NCBI RefSeq assembly: GCF_019511375.1 | Contig: NZ_JAEUAO010000002.1 | Span: 1 to 64,000 of the forward strand | Origin: Rhizobium herbae | GTDB taxonomy: Bacteria; Pseudomonadota; Alphaproteobacteria; Rhizobiales; Rhizobiaceae | Direction: 5' to 3' | Length of the DNA: 64,000 nucleotides | In this document: positions 52,413 through 62,546 of the stretch, piece by piece | How the letters are laid out: every line of letters begins with the position of its first letter | Numbering within the stretch: position 1 is the first letter of the stretch | Program-made: the position numbers and the translations under genes | Notes under the pieces: generated by a model | The model's database searches: none | What the model was told of the DNA's origin: nothing | The model's input: only the letters and a program-made list of their open reading frames with translations

Positions 52413-53363
52413 CTATTCGCTGGCCTCGTTTAGCAGCTGGCAGGCTTCATTGGAAAGGCGGATCGAAGCCGCCTTGACCAGGCTTTCGAGCTGGGTCAGG
52501 TTCGTCGCGCTGGAAATCGGTGCCGTGACGCCCCTGCGCGCCATGATCCAGGCCAGCGCGATCTCTGCCTGGGTGTTGCCGGTCTCCGCCGCTACCTCGT
52601 CCAGCGCGCCCAGGATCCGCATGCCACGGCCGTCCAGATATTTGCCGATGCCGCTGCCGCGCGCCGAGCCTTCCATATCCCTGTGCGAACGATACTTCCC
52701 CGAAAGAAAACCCCTCGCAAGGCCGAAATAGGTGATCACGCCGATCTCCTCGGCGATGCAGAGATTGCGCAGCGCACCATCGAAGGAAGCGCGGTCATAG
52801 AGATTATATTCCGGCTGCAGCACCTCGTAGCGCGGCAGGCTCTGCTGTTTCGCAACATCGAGTGCGGCGCGCAGCTGCTCCGCGTTCAGATTGGAGGCTC
52901 CGATATGGCGAACCTTGCCCTGCTGAAGAAGGCTCTCATAGGCCCTAAGCGTTTCCTCATAGGGCGTTTCCGGATCGGGCCAGTGCGACAGATAGACGTC
53001 GATATGATCGGTCTGCAGCCGACGAAGGGAATCCTCGACGGCCAGCAGGATCCATCTTGCCGAAAGCCCCTTGCGATCCGGCCCCATCTCGGAGCCGACC
53101 TTGGTGACAATCACGGCCTCGTCCCGCGATCGGCCCGACTGCTTCAGCCATTTGCCGATAATCGTCTCGGATTCGCCGCCGCTATGGCCCGGAACCCAGG
53201 TTGAATAGGCATCGGCAGTATCGACGGCATTGAAGCCTGCGGCGAAAAAGGCGTCGAGCAATTGGAAGGAGGTCTTTTCATCCGCGGTCCAGCCGAAGAC
53301 ATTGCCACCGAAGACCAGCGGCGCGATGGACAGGCCGGTGCGGCCGAGGGTTCGCTTTTCCAT
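52413..53363 (-). CDS. Aldo/keto reductase
   Basis: A 316-aa NADPH-dependent oxidoreductase with TIM-barrel fold. FNAVDTADAYSTW carries the catalytic Asp and Tyr, VIVTKVG the Lys, and VYLSHWPDP the His. C-terminal cofactor region APISSATNLTQLESL. ATG 53363 has GGAG 7 nt upstream. Divergent from a Gfo/Idh/MocA gene with 177 bp between. Substrate unknown. Confidence 0.9.
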   Translation of the reverse strand: MEKRTLGRTGLSIAPLVFGGNVFGWTADEKTSFQLLDAFFAAGFNAVDTADAYSTWVPGHSGGESETIIGKWLKQSGRSRDEAVIVTKVGSEMGPDRKGLSARWILLAVEDSLRRLQTDHIDVYLSHWPDPETPYEETLRAYESLLQQGKVRHIGASNLNAEQLRAALDVAKQQSLPRYEVLQPEYNLYDRASFDGALRNLCIAEEIGVITYFGLARGFLSGKYRSHRDMEGSARGSGIGKYLDGRGMRILGALDEVAAETGNTQAEIALAWIMARRGVTAPISSATNLTQLESLVKAASIRLSNEACQLLNEASE

Positions 53364-53540
53364 GAAGTCGCTCCAGGCTGGTAAGGGGTTTCGCTTGGGA
53401 GGCTCCGAAGTCTGCCCCATGGATGACATAGGCGAGGTACGGCGTTTTTACATGCCCCGCGGCGACTTTATTCCCGCGCAGCCAGCTTGAACGGCACCTG
53501 TCGCCCGGTTACTGTGCCGCCGAAACATTGAGGATAGGTC

Positions 53541-54527
53541 ATGTTGCGTTTCGGTATTCTGTCCACGGCCAAGATCGGCCGCGAGCTCGTTGTTCCCGCC
53601 ATCCAGGACGCTGAGAACTGCGTGGTCGCGGCGATCGCCAGCCGCGATCTCTCCAAGGCACGCGCGATGGCGGAGCGTTTCTCGGTGCCCCACACTTTCG
53701 GCTCCTACCAGGAAATGCTGGCTTCCGACCTCATCGATGCGGTCTACATTCCGCTGCCGACCTCACAGCACATCGAATGGACGATCAAGGCGGCCGATGC
53801 CGGAAAACATGTGCTCTGCGAAAAGCCGATGTCCTTGAAGGCATCGGAAATCGACGCCGTGATCGCGGCGCGCGACCGCAACAAGGTGCTGATCTCGGAA
53901 GCCTTCATGGTGACCTACAGCCCTGTCTGGCACAAGGTTCGTTCGCTCCTGCAGGAAGGCGCGATCGGCAGGTTGCGACACGTTCAGGGCGCCTTCACCT
54001 ACTATAATCGCGATGCCACCAATATGCGCAACAAGCCGGAACTGGGCGGCGGCGGCCTGCCCGACATCGGGGTCTATCCGACGATCACGACGCGTTTCGT
54101 CACGGGCAAGGAACCGATCCGCGTTCAGGCGAGCACCGATCGCGATCCGGAATTCGGCACCGACATCTATTCTAGCGTCAGGGCTGATTTCGGCGATTTC
54201 GAGTTGAGCTTCTACATTTCCACCCAGCTTGCCGCTCGCCAGGTGATGGTGTTCCACGGCGATAAAGGCTTCATAGAGGTCAAGTCGCCGTTCAACGCCG
54301 ATCGCTACGGTGCCGAAGAACTGGAACTCACAAACCAGAACCACTCGCAATCTCAACACTTCCGCTTTCAGGATGCGCGCCAGTACAAGCTCGAAGTCGA
54401 GGCCTTTTCTCGCGCCGCAACGGGGGAGACGGAAGAAGTGGTGACGTTGGAAAGCTCTGTGAACAACCAGAAGCTGATTGATGCCATCTACCGCGCCAGC
54501 GAAAAGGATGGATGGGAGCCTGTCTGA
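53541..54527 (+). CDS. Gfo/Idh/MocA-family oxidoreductase
   Basis: A 328-aa NAD(P)-dependent dehydrogenase. [20 protein letters not shown] starts the Rossmann fold, and [14 protein letters not shown] contains the catalytic lysine; the [17 protein letters not shown] segment is near the active-site aspartate. Related to trans-dihydrodiol/xylose-type dehydrogenases. Differs from the family member at 34685, which is in the amino-sugar operon. Substrate unknown. Confidence 0.88.
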   Translation: MLRFGILSTAKIGRELVVPAIQDAENCVVAAIASRDLSKARAMAERFSVPHTFGSYQEMLASDLIDAVYIPLPTSQHIEWTIKAADAGKHVLCEKPMSLKASEIDAVIAARDRNKVLISEAFMVTYSPVWHKVRSLLQEGAIGRLRHVQGAFTYYNRDATNMRNKPELGGGGLPDIGVYPTITTRFVTGKEPIRVQASTDRDPEFGTDIYSSVRADFGDFELSFYISTQLAARQVMVFHGDKGFIEVKSPFNADRYGAEELELTNQNHSQSQHFRFQDARQYKLEVEAFSRAATGETEEVVTLESSVNNQKLIDAIYRASEKDGWEPV

Positions 54528-54587
54528 ACGGGAAATACCCGCCCGCTGCAGAAAGCTGCGGGTTGCTCACATAGTCGTGGTCTTGGC

Positions 54588-54818
54588 CTATGCCTGCCTT
54601 CTTCGTGCAAGAATGAACGCGGCGAAGACCGGTGCGGCGATCCCCGCATTGTAAGCAAGTAACGCAAGAACGAGCGCAATCAGGGAGACGGCGCCGGCTG
54701 AAAAGAGGGCCGCAAGAACGAAGGCCGCGATGATCAGGCAACCGGCCAGAGCATAGCAAGGCACAGATCGCAAACCCGCCGTCGAAAGTCCGATTGCAAA
54801 TGTGGTCAAGACTATCAT
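54588..54818 (-). CDS. Small integral membrane protein
   Basis: A 76-aa very hydrophobic protein with two or three membrane helices (ALAGCLIIAAFVLAALF; LIALVLALLAYNAGIAAPVF) and a basic C-terminal tail ARRRQA. A GGGAGGGG site precedes ATG 54818. I do not recognise the family. Convergent with the oxidoreductase gene. Confidence 0.6.
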   Translation of the reverse strand: MIVLTTFAIGLSTAGLRSVPCYALAGCLIIAAFVLAALFSAGAVSLIALVLALLAYNAGIAAPVFAAFILARRRQA

Positions 54819-54976
54819 CCGACCCCTCCCGATGATGAGCATAGCGCAATAATCTGCCCAAGGCTCGCTAAAAGTGGCTTTAACCCTCCGATTGCTCTTG
54901 ACGAACCGGTCGCCAAACAGCTCCCAGACGGCCAGCATAAAGTACGTTTGCGGGAAATCTATGGCCGGTGCTTGGG

Positions 54977-56044
54977 TCAGGAATAGGCTAACGCCTTTGC
55001 CTGGATCGCCGCGTTGGACGCTCGAAAGGGCCAGACCGTCAGGCTGTCGTAACGGCCGGCGGCAAACAGGCCCGCCTGATTCCGCCCGAGGAAGACCTGA
55101 CCCGCTGCTGCCGGTACCGTCGCATCGGTTGCGATTGTCCCGCCATTGTAGCTGCCTGACCGGCCGGCGGCGCTCCAAGCGAGACAGACGCCGAAGGCGG
55201 GCAAGGGCACGGTCACGCTCGCAATCGACAACGAACTGCCGGCAATCACGTTGGTCTGAGCCGTGTTGAGGCGCATGATCTCGTCACCCGTGCCGATGCC
55301 GGCAAGACGTCCTAGAGAACCGGAGATCCCCTGTCCCTTCAGGAGAAGGGTGGCTGCGCCCCTCTGAATCAAGGCTTCGCCGACCGGCGACAGACGGCAA
55401 CTATCGGCGCTTCGCGCTGCTGGGGTGGCCGCCGTCTGGACGAACGAGGTGGCCGCCGCCCCGGTTTCCAGCTGCACCCGGCTCAATGCGCCGTTGACCG
55501 TCAGTGTCAGGCTTGTCGACGTCGCGGTGAAGGTCACCGGCGCGGCTTGCGTCACCGTGCCAGTCGCCGCGCCTGAGAGGTTCAGCGAGCCAGCGCCCCG
55601 ACAGGAAACGGTGTATTGCGCTGCGTTGGTGACGGCGACCGTCTGCGTCTCGGGTGTGAACGCATTGAGGAAAAGATTGGTCGCGGGACCTTCCAGCAGC
55701 AGTTGGCGATAACCGTTGCGGTGGTCAAAGCGCGGGACGTCCGCCGCCGCCTGCTGGGCCACTCCTGCCGCATCGATGTATTCCGCGGCCGATCCGCGGG
55801 TGAACACGAACAGCTCCGAAAACGCAACTGATTGGGGCGAAACAAGGGCGTCCAAGGTGGCTGCGGCGATGCTTGCTGCAGCCACTGTGGTCATGGCATG
55901 GCGATCCCTGCGGAAATCGGCGATGAAGGCCGCCAGCCTGGCAACCCCGTCGTTGGCATCGGCAGCGGTAAAAGCTGCGCCGGCAAACCATGCGCTGCCT
56001 GTGCCGGCCAGACCAAGGCCTGAATTGAGGCCGAGCGACACCAT
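54977..56044 (-). CDS. GTA-type head-spike fibre protein
   Basis: A 355-aa virion-like protein. After an Ala-rich helical start it shows ELFVFTRGSAAEYIDAAG, then VPRFDHRNGYRQLLLEGPAT, NLFLNAF, and beta-rich YTVSCRGAGSLNLSGAATGTV. This pattern is the phage head-spike fibre domain found in the spike gene (rcc01080 type) of the Rhodobacter gene transfer agent. The start overlaps the stop of the spike base gene as TGATG, so they are coupled. No other capsid or tail gene is nearby. Confidence 0.75.
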   Translation of the reverse strand: MVSLGLNSGLGLAGTGSAWFAGAAFTAADANDGVARLAAFIADFRRDRHAMTTVAAASIAAATLDALVSPQSVAFSELFVFTRGSAAEYIDAAGVAQQAAADVPRFDHRNGYRQLLLEGPATNLFLNAFTPETQTVAVTNAAQYTVSCRGAGSLNLSGAATGTVTQAAPVTFTATSTSLTLTVNGALSRVQLETGAAATSFVQTAATPAARSADSCRLSPVGEALIQRGAATLLLKGQGISGSLGRLAGIGTGDEIMRLNTAQTNVIAGSSLSIASVTVPLPAFGVCLAWSAAGRSGSYNGGTIATDATVPAAAGQVFLGRNQAGLFAAGRYDSLTVWPFRASNAAIQAKALAYS

Positions 56045-56307
56045 CAGACGAGCCCAACGATGCTGCCGGCGGTCGTGCCGGTTGCCAGCACGCGATCGGC
56101 GCGCAGCGGCAGGATGCTCCCGGCCGAGACGCCGGCGAAGGTGACGGTCTGGCCCGACAGAAGTCGCACCGCGAGCACACCGCCAGAGCCGACATAGATC
56201 GCCCGCGTCATCTCGGGCAGGTCGATCGTGTCGCTGGGGGTGACAATAAATCCGTGCGTTGCCGGACTGGTGGGGGAAAGAATATAGCTGGAAAATCGGT
56301 CGGGCAT
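56044..56307 (-). CDS. GTA-type head-spike base protein (rcc01079-like)
   Basis: An 87-aa beta-rich protein. FIVTPSDTIDLPEMTRAIYV, VLAVRLLSGQTVTFAGVSAG and PLRADRVLATGTTAGSIVGL match my knowledge of the spike base protein of the RCAP_rcc01079 family. GAGGAA lies 7 nt before the ATG. The product should sit at head vertices, holding the fibre encoded downstream that binds the capsule of recipient cells. Confidence 0.8.
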   Translation of the reverse strand: MPDRFSSYILSPTSPATHGFIVTPSDTIDLPEMTRAIYVGSGGVLAVRLLSGQTVTFAGVSAGSILPLRADRVLATGTTAGSIVGLV

Positions 56308-56449
56308 GGGCTTGTTCCTCGGTTACGATTGACGTTGGTGCCATGATGCGCACGGCTTTCAGCGCCGGGGACAAACGGGGAAACTGAAAGGACTGTTGAG
56401 GGCGCCGGCAACGGCTGGTCATCGACGGTTGGGCGCGGCAAAATAGGCC

Positions 56450-58042
56450 ATGAGCTCTTTCTTCGATTCCGATTCGCCCACCAACCTCACCGAATATTCG
56501 GTCTCCGAGTTGTCCGGCTCGATCAAGCGCACGGTCGAGCAAGCCTTTGATCAAGTGCGAGTGCGCGGCGAAATCTCCGGCTATCGCGGGCCGCATTCCT
56601 CGGGTCACGCGTATTTTTCTCTGAAGGACGACAAGGCGCGGATCGATGCGGTGATCTGGAAAGGCACGATGAGCCGGCTGAAATTCCGGCCCGAAGAAGG
56701 CATGGAGGTGATCGCCACCGGCAAGGTGACGACCTTCCCCGGTTCGTCGAAATACCAGATTGTCATCGAGACGCTCGAGCCGGCCGGCGCCGGCGCGCTG
56801 ATGGCGTTGATCGAAGAGCGCAAGCGCAAGCTTGGAGCCGAGGGACTTTTCGATCAGGCACGAAAACGACCCCTGCCTTATATGCCGCGCATCATCGGCG
56901 TCGTGACCTCGCCGACCGGCGCCGTTATCCGTGACATCCTGCACCGGATTTCAGATCGTTTCCCGGTTCATGTCATCGTCTGGCCGGTGCGAGTTCAAGG
57001 CGACGGCTCGGGCAACGAGGTGGCCGCGGCGATCGAGGGTTTCAACGCCTTTGCCGCGGATGGCCCGATCGCCCGGCCGGACCTGCTGATCGTCGCCCGC
57101 GGCGGCGGCAGTCTCGAAGACCTCTGGACCTTCAACGACGAAGCCGTGGTGCGTGCCGCAGCCAATTCGCAAATCCCGCTGATCTCTGCGGTTGGACACG
57201 AAACCGACTGGACGCTGATCGACTATGCGAGCGACCAGCGGGCGCCGACGCCCACGGGTGCTGCAGAAATGGCCGTGCCGGCGAAGGCCGATCTGGAGGC
57301 GAGCGTCTCCGGCCTCTCCGCGCGCCTGAAGGCAGCGGTGACACGGCAGATGGACAATCGGCGGCACAACGTTCGTGCGCTGACACGGGCGCTGCCCTCG
57401 CTCGACCAGTTGCTCGCCTTGCCGCGCCGCCGCTTCGACGAGGCGTCGGCAGGGCTGGGGCGCGGGTTGCAGATGAACACGGCAAACAAGCGGCGCGCCT
57501 TCGAGCGCACGGCCGCGCATCTGCGCCCGGATGTGCTGTCGAGCCGGATCTACGAGCGGCGGCAGAAGCTGTCGGAGCATATGATCCGCGCTGAACGCAT
57601 CGTCGAGCGCCTGATCCATCGCTCGGCTGCCAGGGTATCGTCGGCTGATGCCTCACTCAGAACCCTGCCCGGCCGGCTGCTTAGCCAGGTTCACCGTACC
57701 CAGGATCGCCTGACGGGCCTCGCAGGCCGAGCCGACAACGCGCTTCTGGCCGATCTGCGGCGACGACGCAGCGCCATCATCGCGCAGGACCGCATCCTTC
57801 AGTCGCTGTCCTATCGCAACGTGCTGAAGCGCGGTTATGCCTTGGTCCGCGACATGACGGGTGCCCCGGTCAAGGCAGCCTCGGCCCTATCGCTCAATCA
57901 GGCGATCGCGATCGAATTTGCCGACGGGTCTGTAAACGCCATGACCACGGAAAGCGGCGCGCCAACGCCGCCGCAACCTGCCAGGAAGCGAGCGGAAAAG
58001 CACGCGTCGCCCGAACCGCCGAAGCAAGGGAGCCTGTTCTAA
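56450..58042 (+). CDS. xseA: Exodeoxyribonuclease VII large subunit
   Basis: A 530-aa catalytic subunit of the single-strand DNA exonuclease. N-terminal OB-fold (about 15-110; [19 protein letters not shown]), catalytic domain (about 130-350; [41 protein letters not shown]) and a coiled-coil rich C-terminal part. Partner XseB is not in the window. Divergent from the spike genes. Confidence 0.97.
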   Translation: MSSFFDSDSPTNLTEYSVSELSGSIKRTVEQAFDQVRVRGEISGYRGPHSSGHAYFSLKDDKARIDAVIWKGTMSRLKFRPEEGMEVIATGKVTTFPGSSKYQIVIETLEPAGAGALMALIEERKRKLGAEGLFDQARKRPLPYMPRIIGVVTSPTGAVIRDILHRISDRFPVHVIVWPVRVQGDGSGNEVAAAIEGFNAFAADGPIARPDLLIVARGGGSLEDLWTFNDEAVVRAAANSQIPLISAVGHETDWTLIDYASDQRAPTPTGAAEMAVPAKADLEASVSGLSARLKAAVTRQMDNRRHNVRALTRALPSLDQLLALPRRRFDEASAGLGRGLQMNTANKRRAFERTAAHLRPDVLSSRIYERRQKLSEHMIRAERIVERLIHRSAARVSSADASLRTLPGRLLSQVHRTQDRLTGLAGRADNALLADLRRRRSAIIAQDRILQSLSYRNVLKRGYALVRDMTGAPVKAASALSLNQAIAIEFADGSVNAMTTESGAPTPPQPARKRAEKHASPEPPKQGSLF

Positions 58043-58055
58043 GCATGGAAACCGC

Positions 58056-58646
58056 GTGCGCTTTCTGATTGTTCTCGCTCATCCCTTGGCCGGCAGTTTC
58101 GCCTCGAGCGTTGCCGCTGCGGCCACGGCGGCACTGGAGAAGAACGGCCACAGTGTCGATCTGCTCGATCTCTACAGACAGGATTTCGACCCCTGCCTGA
58201 GCGAGACGGAACGCCGCGGCTATTTCGACGTTCCCTACGATGCGTCCGGCGTCGATGATATCGTCGCACGGCTCAAGGCGGCGGACGGGTTGATGCTTGT
58301 GTTTCCGCAGTGGTGGTTCAATTTCCCGGCGATCCTGAAAGGTTTCTTCGACCGGGTCTTTGCCCCCGGCATCGCCTTCGATCATGACCATGCCGGCGGC
58401 CGCATCATTCCACGACTGACCAATATCAAGCTCTTCTGGGCGCTGACAACGACCGGGTCGCCGTGGTGGGTCGTCAAACTCTATATGGGCGACCCGGTCC
58501 GCCGCCTGTTGAAGCGGGGCATCGCCGCCTTTTGCTCCAGGGATGTACAATTCCGGATGATCTCGCTGCATGACATGGACCGAGCGACTGCCAAGCAGCG
58601 CACGGCACATCTGGCGAAGATTGAAAAGGCGATCGCGCGGATTTGA
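58056..58646 (+). CDS. NAD(P)H quinone oxidoreductase-like flavoprotein
   Basis: A 196-aa flavodoxin-fold protein of the NQO1/MdaB group. FLIVLAHPLAGSFASS binds the FMN/FAD phosphate, and FPQWWFNFPAILKGFFDRVF is the family signature; TTTGSPWWV follows. The start is GTG 58056, 13 bp after xseA; the only nearby ATG (58045) is out of frame. Probably a two-electron reductase protecting against quinones. Confidence 0.85.
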   Translation: MRFLIVLAHPLAGSFASSVAAAATAALEKNGHSVDLLDLYRQDFDPCLSETERRGYFDVPYDASGVDDIVARLKAADGLMLVFPQWWFNFPAILKGFFDRVFAPGIAFDHDHAGGRIIPRLTNIKLFWALTTTGSPWWVVKLYMGDPVRRLLKRGIAAFCSRDVQFRMISLHDMDRATAKQRTAHLAKIEKAIARI

Positions 58647-58726
58647 AAAGGCCTGAGGCCTGAAAAGAAACGCTTCCGTAACGAACCCGCCGGTACATTT
58701 GACCACTCGCAACCAGGGGGCGCCGG

Positions 58727-59077
58727 ATGCCTGTCGAACTCACAGCCTCTCAGGCGCTGAATCTCTGGCATGCCGTCTCGCTGGAGCAGGTGCGTATCGA
58801 CAAACGCGACCTCACTCTGCGCCAGATCTCCATTCTTCTGCATATTTACCTCGTGCCGCCACCGCATACCGTACGCGGGCTGGCCGCCATTCTGGGCGTC
58901 ACCAAACCGGTAATCACCCGTGCGCTCGACACGATGGGCGATCTCGGCCTCGTGGCCCGCGCGCGCGATGAGCGCGACAAGCGCAATGTGATCATCAAAC
59001 GCACGGTCGAGGGCGCACTTTATCTTGAAAAACTGGGCGATCTGATCATTGATCAGGGACGCAAACTGTCTATCTGA
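58727..59077 (+). CDS. MarR-type regulator
   Basis: A 116-aa winged helix protein. LTLRQISILLHIYLVPPPHT precedes the recognition region LAAILGVTKPVITRALDTM, then the wing RARDERDKRNVIIKRT. It is shorter than usual MarR proteins (about 140), with a brief dimerisation end. The NlpC/P60 gene starts 6 bp after its stop, so it probably governs that cell-wall enzyme or is co-regulated with it. Confidence 0.87.
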   Translation: MPVELTASQALNLWHAVSLEQVRIDKRDLTLRQISILLHIYLVPPPHTVRGLAAILGVTKPVITRALDTMGDLGLVARARDERDKRNVIIKRTVEGALYLEKLGDLIIDQGRKLSI

Positions 59078-59083
59078 GGACGC

Positions 59084-59938
59084 ATGCCTGATCTTCCCGA
59101 CCGCCGGCTGAACGCCTATCGCCCCGACCTTGCCGAGGAGCGGTTGCGCGGCATTGTCGAGGCCGCCAATTATCTGAGCGGCTCGCTGGGCGTCATCTCC
59201 GTCCCGGTGGTGCAGATGCGAGCCCGTCCGGAACTCGAATGCGGCACCGACACGGAACTTTTGCTCGGAGAAACGGTCCATGTCTTCGACAGCGCGGGTG
59301 GCTGGGCCTGGGTGAAGTCCGATTTTGACGGCTATGTCGGGTATGTTCCGGACTATGCCGTTTCGCCTGTGGTTCACAGACGAACGCATATCGTCACCGC
59401 GCCCCGCACGTTCCTCTATTCCGGCCCTGATCTCAAATTTCCGACGGTGCAGGCACTTTCAATGGGCAGCCGCATTGCCGTGGTCGACGAGCGCGAGACC
59501 CGCGGCACACGCTATTTCCTGTTGGAAGGTGGACAGGCCGTCATTGCCAATCATTGCTCGGAACTGGGAAAGCCGCCCTTTGGAGACTACGTCTCCGTGG
59601 CAGCACGATTCCTTGAAACGCCGTATCTCTGGGGCGGGCGCTCCGGCTTCGGCATTGATTGCTCCGGTCTTGTCCAACTGTCGATGATGATGACTGGAAC
59701 GACCGCACCGCGCGACACCGACATGCAGGCCAAGGGACTTGGCACCGCCATTGCCCGCGACGAACTTCGCCGCGGCGATCTCGTCTTCTGGAAGGGTCAC
59801 GTGGCCATCATGCTCGATGAGCGGACACTGCTGCATGCCAACGGCCATACGATGAACGTCGCCCTGGAGGGACTGGAAGATGCGATCGCCCGCATCGGCT
59901 GGCTCTATGATCAGCCGACGGGGTATCGCCGGCCCTGA
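59084..59938 (+). CDS. NlpC/P60-family cell-wall hydrolase with SH3 domains
   Basis: A 284-aa putative gamma-D-glutamyl-diamino-acid endopeptidase. Two SH3-like domains (about 45-100 and 105-165) precede a C40 peptidase domain. The catalytic Cys is about residue 192 (DCSGLVQL), and the His about 238 (GHVAIML) with a third polar His near 250-254 (HANGH). No signal peptide is visible, a known feature of several alphaproteobacterial members. Stop codon abuts the stop of the next, convergent gene (TGATCA). Confidence 0.9.
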   Translation: MPDLPDRRLNAYRPDLAEERLRGIVEAANYLSGSLGVISVPVVQMRARPELECGTDTELLLGETVHVFDSAGGWAWVKSDFDGYVGYVPDYAVSPVVHRRTHIVTAPRTFLYSGPDLKFPTVQALSMGSRIAVVDERETRGTRYFLLEGGQAVIANHCSELGKPPFGDYVSVAARFLETPYLWGGRSGFGIDCSGLVQLSMMMTGTTAPRDTDMQAKGLGTAIARDELRRGDLVFWKGHVAIMLDERTLLHANGHTMNVALEGLEDAIARIGWLYDQPTGYRRP

Positions 59939-60898
59939 TCAATAGCCGGCTTTGCGATCCACCAGATGCTGAAGCGGAAGACCGCTTTCGAAACGGTCGA
60001 TCTGCTGCTCGACATGGGAAAACAGCGCCTTGACGTCTGACGAGGCAGCGACATGTGGGGTGACGTAGACGTTGCCCATGTCCCAGAAGGGGCTGTCCCT
60101 GGCCAGCGGTTCCTGCTCGAACACGTCGAGCGAGGCCCCGCCGAGCACGCCCGACTGCAGCGCTGCCAGGATGTCGGCCTCGACCTGGCTGCCACCGCGG
60201 CCGCCATTGATGAAGACCGGCGCGCCGAGTGGGCTGCCGCGCCTGAGCTTTGAGAATACAACGGCGTTGAAGATGCCGCGCGTCTCGTCGGTCAACGGCA
60301 ACAAGCCGACAAGGAAATCGGTCCTGGCGAGAAACACATCCAGCTCATCGCCCGCGAACGTCTGGACGCCGTCGATCTCCTTCTTCGAGCGTGACCAGCC
60401 GATGGTCTTGAAGCCCATGACGCCGAGCTTGCGGATGGCGTCCTGACCCAGCACGCCGAGGCCCATAACACCGACCGTGATCTCGGCGGCTTCGGGCTGG
60501 CTCAGATCTTCCCAGACGCGAGCCTTGGCGCGCGCCTCGTATGCGCGGTGCTGGCGCAGATGCAACAGGCAGTTCATCACCACCCACTCGCTCATGCGCG
60601 TCGTCAGGCTGCGATCGACGAAGCGGACCAGCGGCACGTCCGGCAAGCCGGGAAGCGTCAGGACGTGATCGACGCCGGCCCCGCCGGAAAAGACGACTTT
60701 CAGATCCGGCGCACGCGAAAACAGATCCGGAGCGGATTTCCAGACGACCGCATAGTCGATGCCGGAGAGGTCGCGGCCCTTGTGCGCGGGATCGGCGAGA
60801 TTGATGACCTCGCGGCCGGCAAAGGCACCTTTCAGGCCGTCTTCGACCTCCTGCGGAATGAACTTCAGATCGATGATGACGGGGCTTTTCGCAGGCAT
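59939..60898 (-). CDS. D-2-hydroxyacid dehydrogenase (GhrA-like)
   Basis: A 319-aa NAD(P)H-dependent reductase. The nucleotide-binding GVMGLGVLGQDAIRKLGVMG, the GGRGGSQVEADILAAL region, and the catalytic histidine in VYVTPHVAASSD are intact. Resembles E. coli GhrA (glyoxylate/hydroxypyruvate reductase). Substrate preference inferred. It lies 11 bp after yejF, same strand. Confidence 0.88.
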   Translation of the reverse strand: MPAKSPVIIDLKFIPQEVEDGLKGAFAGREVINLADPAHKGRDLSGIDYAVVWKSAPDLFSRAPDLKVVFSGGAGVDHVLTLPGLPDVPLVRFVDRSLTTRMSEWVVMNCLLHLRQHRAYEARAKARVWEDLSQPEAAEITVGVMGLGVLGQDAIRKLGVMGFKTIGWSRSKKEIDGVQTFAGDELDVFLARTDFLVGLLPLTDETRGIFNAVVFSKLRRGSPLGAPVFINGGRGGSQVEADILAALQSGVLGGASLDVFEQEPLARDSPFWDMGNVYVTPHVAASSDVKALFSHVEQQIDRFESGLPLQHLVDRKAGY

Positions 60899-60909
60899 GA
60901 AACGGAACT

Positions 60910-62538
60910 CTATTGATTGATGGCGGGCAGGTTGACCGCCTCCAGGTTGAAGGCGGCGGCCATCAGCGCCTTGGTATAATCTTCCTGGGGGGCCGTGAAG
61001 ATGCGTTCCGACGGTCCCTGCTCGACCACCTTGCCGAACCGCATCACGATCATGTCGTTGGCGAGCGCTCTGACGACCTTCAGGTCGTGGCTGATGAAGA
61101 GATAGGCGAGCGAATGTTTTGCCTGCAGGTCACGCAACAGGTCCACCACCTGCGCCTGCACGCTCATGTCGAGCGCCGAGGTCGGCTCGTCGAGCATGAC
61201 GAATTGCGGTTTGAGCACCATGGCGCGGGCAATGGCGATACGCTGGCGCTGGCCGCCGGAGAACTCGTGCGGATAGCGCCACCGCGTTGCCGCATCAAGC
61301 CCGACCTCCTCAAGGGCAGCCGCGACGCGCGCATCGCGCTCCTTTTCAGACAGCGAGGGCTCGTGCACCTTCAGGCCTTCGCCGACAATATCGCTGATGG
61401 ACATGCGCGGGCTCAGCGAACCATAGGGATCCTGAAAGACGATCTGCATGCGGCTGCGCAAGGGGCGCATCTGTGTGAACGAGTAGCCGGCTATCTCATT
61501 GCCGACAAAGCTGATGCGACCCCTGGAGGAAATCAGGCGCGTCAGGGCAAGGCCAAGCGTCGTCTTTCCCGAGCCGGATTCGCCGACCACCCCGAGCGTC
61601 TGACCGGCGCGCAGCGTCACGTCGATCCCGTCGACGGCCTTCACATGGTCGACGACCCTGCGCAGGAAACCCGCCTTGATCGGGAACCAGACCTTCACAT
61701 CCTGCGCTTCGATCACCACCGGCTTCGTGGTGTCTGAGACCGGCGGCACACCTTTTGGTTCCGAGGCGAGGAGATGGCGGGTATAGGCGTGCTGCGGATT
61801 GGCGAAAATCTCCGCCGTCGGTCCTGTTTCGACGATCTTGCCCCTGGTCATGACGCAGACGCGGTCGGCGATCTTGCGGACGATGCCGAGGTCATGGGTG
61901 ATGAACAGCATCGACATGCCGTGCTCGTCCTTGAGCTTTTTCAGAAGCTCGAGGATCTGCGCCTGCACGGTCACGTCGAGCGCCGTCGTCGGTTCGTCGG
62001 CGATCAGAAGCTCCGGCCGGTTGGCGAGCGCCATGGCGATCATCACACGCTGGCGCTGGCCGCCGGAGAGCTCATGCGGATAGGCCGCGAGGCGCTTCTC
62101 CGGCTTGCGGATTCCCACCTGATTGAGCAATTCCAGAACACGGGTTCTGGCAGCGGCTCCTGTAAGGCCCTGATGCAGTTCAACGATTTCGGCAATCTGC
62201 CGCTCGATCGAGTGCAGCGGGTTGAGAGACGTCATCGGTTCCTGGAAGATCATGGTGATGTCGTTGCCGCGCACCTGGCGCAGTTCGGCCTCGGACGCCT
62301 TCATCAGGTCCTTGCCGTTGAACAGGATCTCGCCGCTCGGATGGCTTGCCGCCGGATAGGGCAAGAGCTTCAGAATCGAATTGGCCGAGACCGACTTGCC
62401 CGAGCCGGATTCACCGACAAGCGCGACGACTTCGCCGCGCTTGATGTCGAAGGATATGCGGTCCACAGCCACCGACGTCTTGCCGCCCTGGTGGAAGGAC
62501 ACGGAGAGGTCGCGGACCGAGAGGAGGGTATCTGTCAT
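60910..62538 (-). CDS. yejF: Oligopeptide ABC transporter ATPase, duplicated (YejF)
   Basis: A 542-aa protein with two ATPase domains. First: Walker A GESGSGKS, signature [12 protein letters not shown], Walker [14 protein letters not shown]. Second: [35 protein letters not shown]. This fused form is YejF of the yejABEF system, which imports peptides and, in enterobacteria, microcin C. The ATG at 62538 is 8 nt after yejE; longer open sequence upstream lies within yejE. Confidence 0.95.
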   Translation of the reverse strand: MTDTLLSVRDLSVSFHQGGKTSVAVDRISFDIKRGEVVALVGESGSGKSVSANSILKLLPYPAASHPSGEILFNGKDLMKASEAELRQVRGNDITMIFQEPMTSLNPLHSIERQIAEIVELHQGLTGAAARTRVLELLNQVGIRKPEKRLAAYPHELSGGQRQRVMIAMALANRPELLIADEPTTALDVTVQAQILELLKKLKDEHGMSMLFITHDLGIVRKIADRVCVMTRGKIVETGPTAEIFANPQHAYTRHLLASEPKGVPPVSDTTKPVVIEAQDVKVWFPIKAGFLRRVVDHVKAVDGIDVTLRAGQTLGVVGESGSGKTTLGLALTRLISSRGRISFVGNEIAGYSFTQMRPLRSRMQIVFQDPYGSLSPRMSISDIVGEGLKVHEPSLSEKERDARVAAALEEVGLDAATRWRYPHEFSGGQRQRIAIARAMVLKPQFVMLDEPTSALDMSVQAQVVDLLRDLQAKHSLAYLFISHDLKVVRALANDMIVMRFGKVVEQGPSERIFTAPQEDYTKALMAAAFNLEAVNLPAINQ

Positions 62539-62546
62539 CGAGCTGA

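Noticed and set aside
54977-56944. Single 655-codon minus-strand frame across the spike genes and the xseA start
   Set aside because: The part upstream of 56044 is another reading frame of the spike base gene and of xseA antisense; the TGATG coupling and the conserved fibre domain support a start at 56044.
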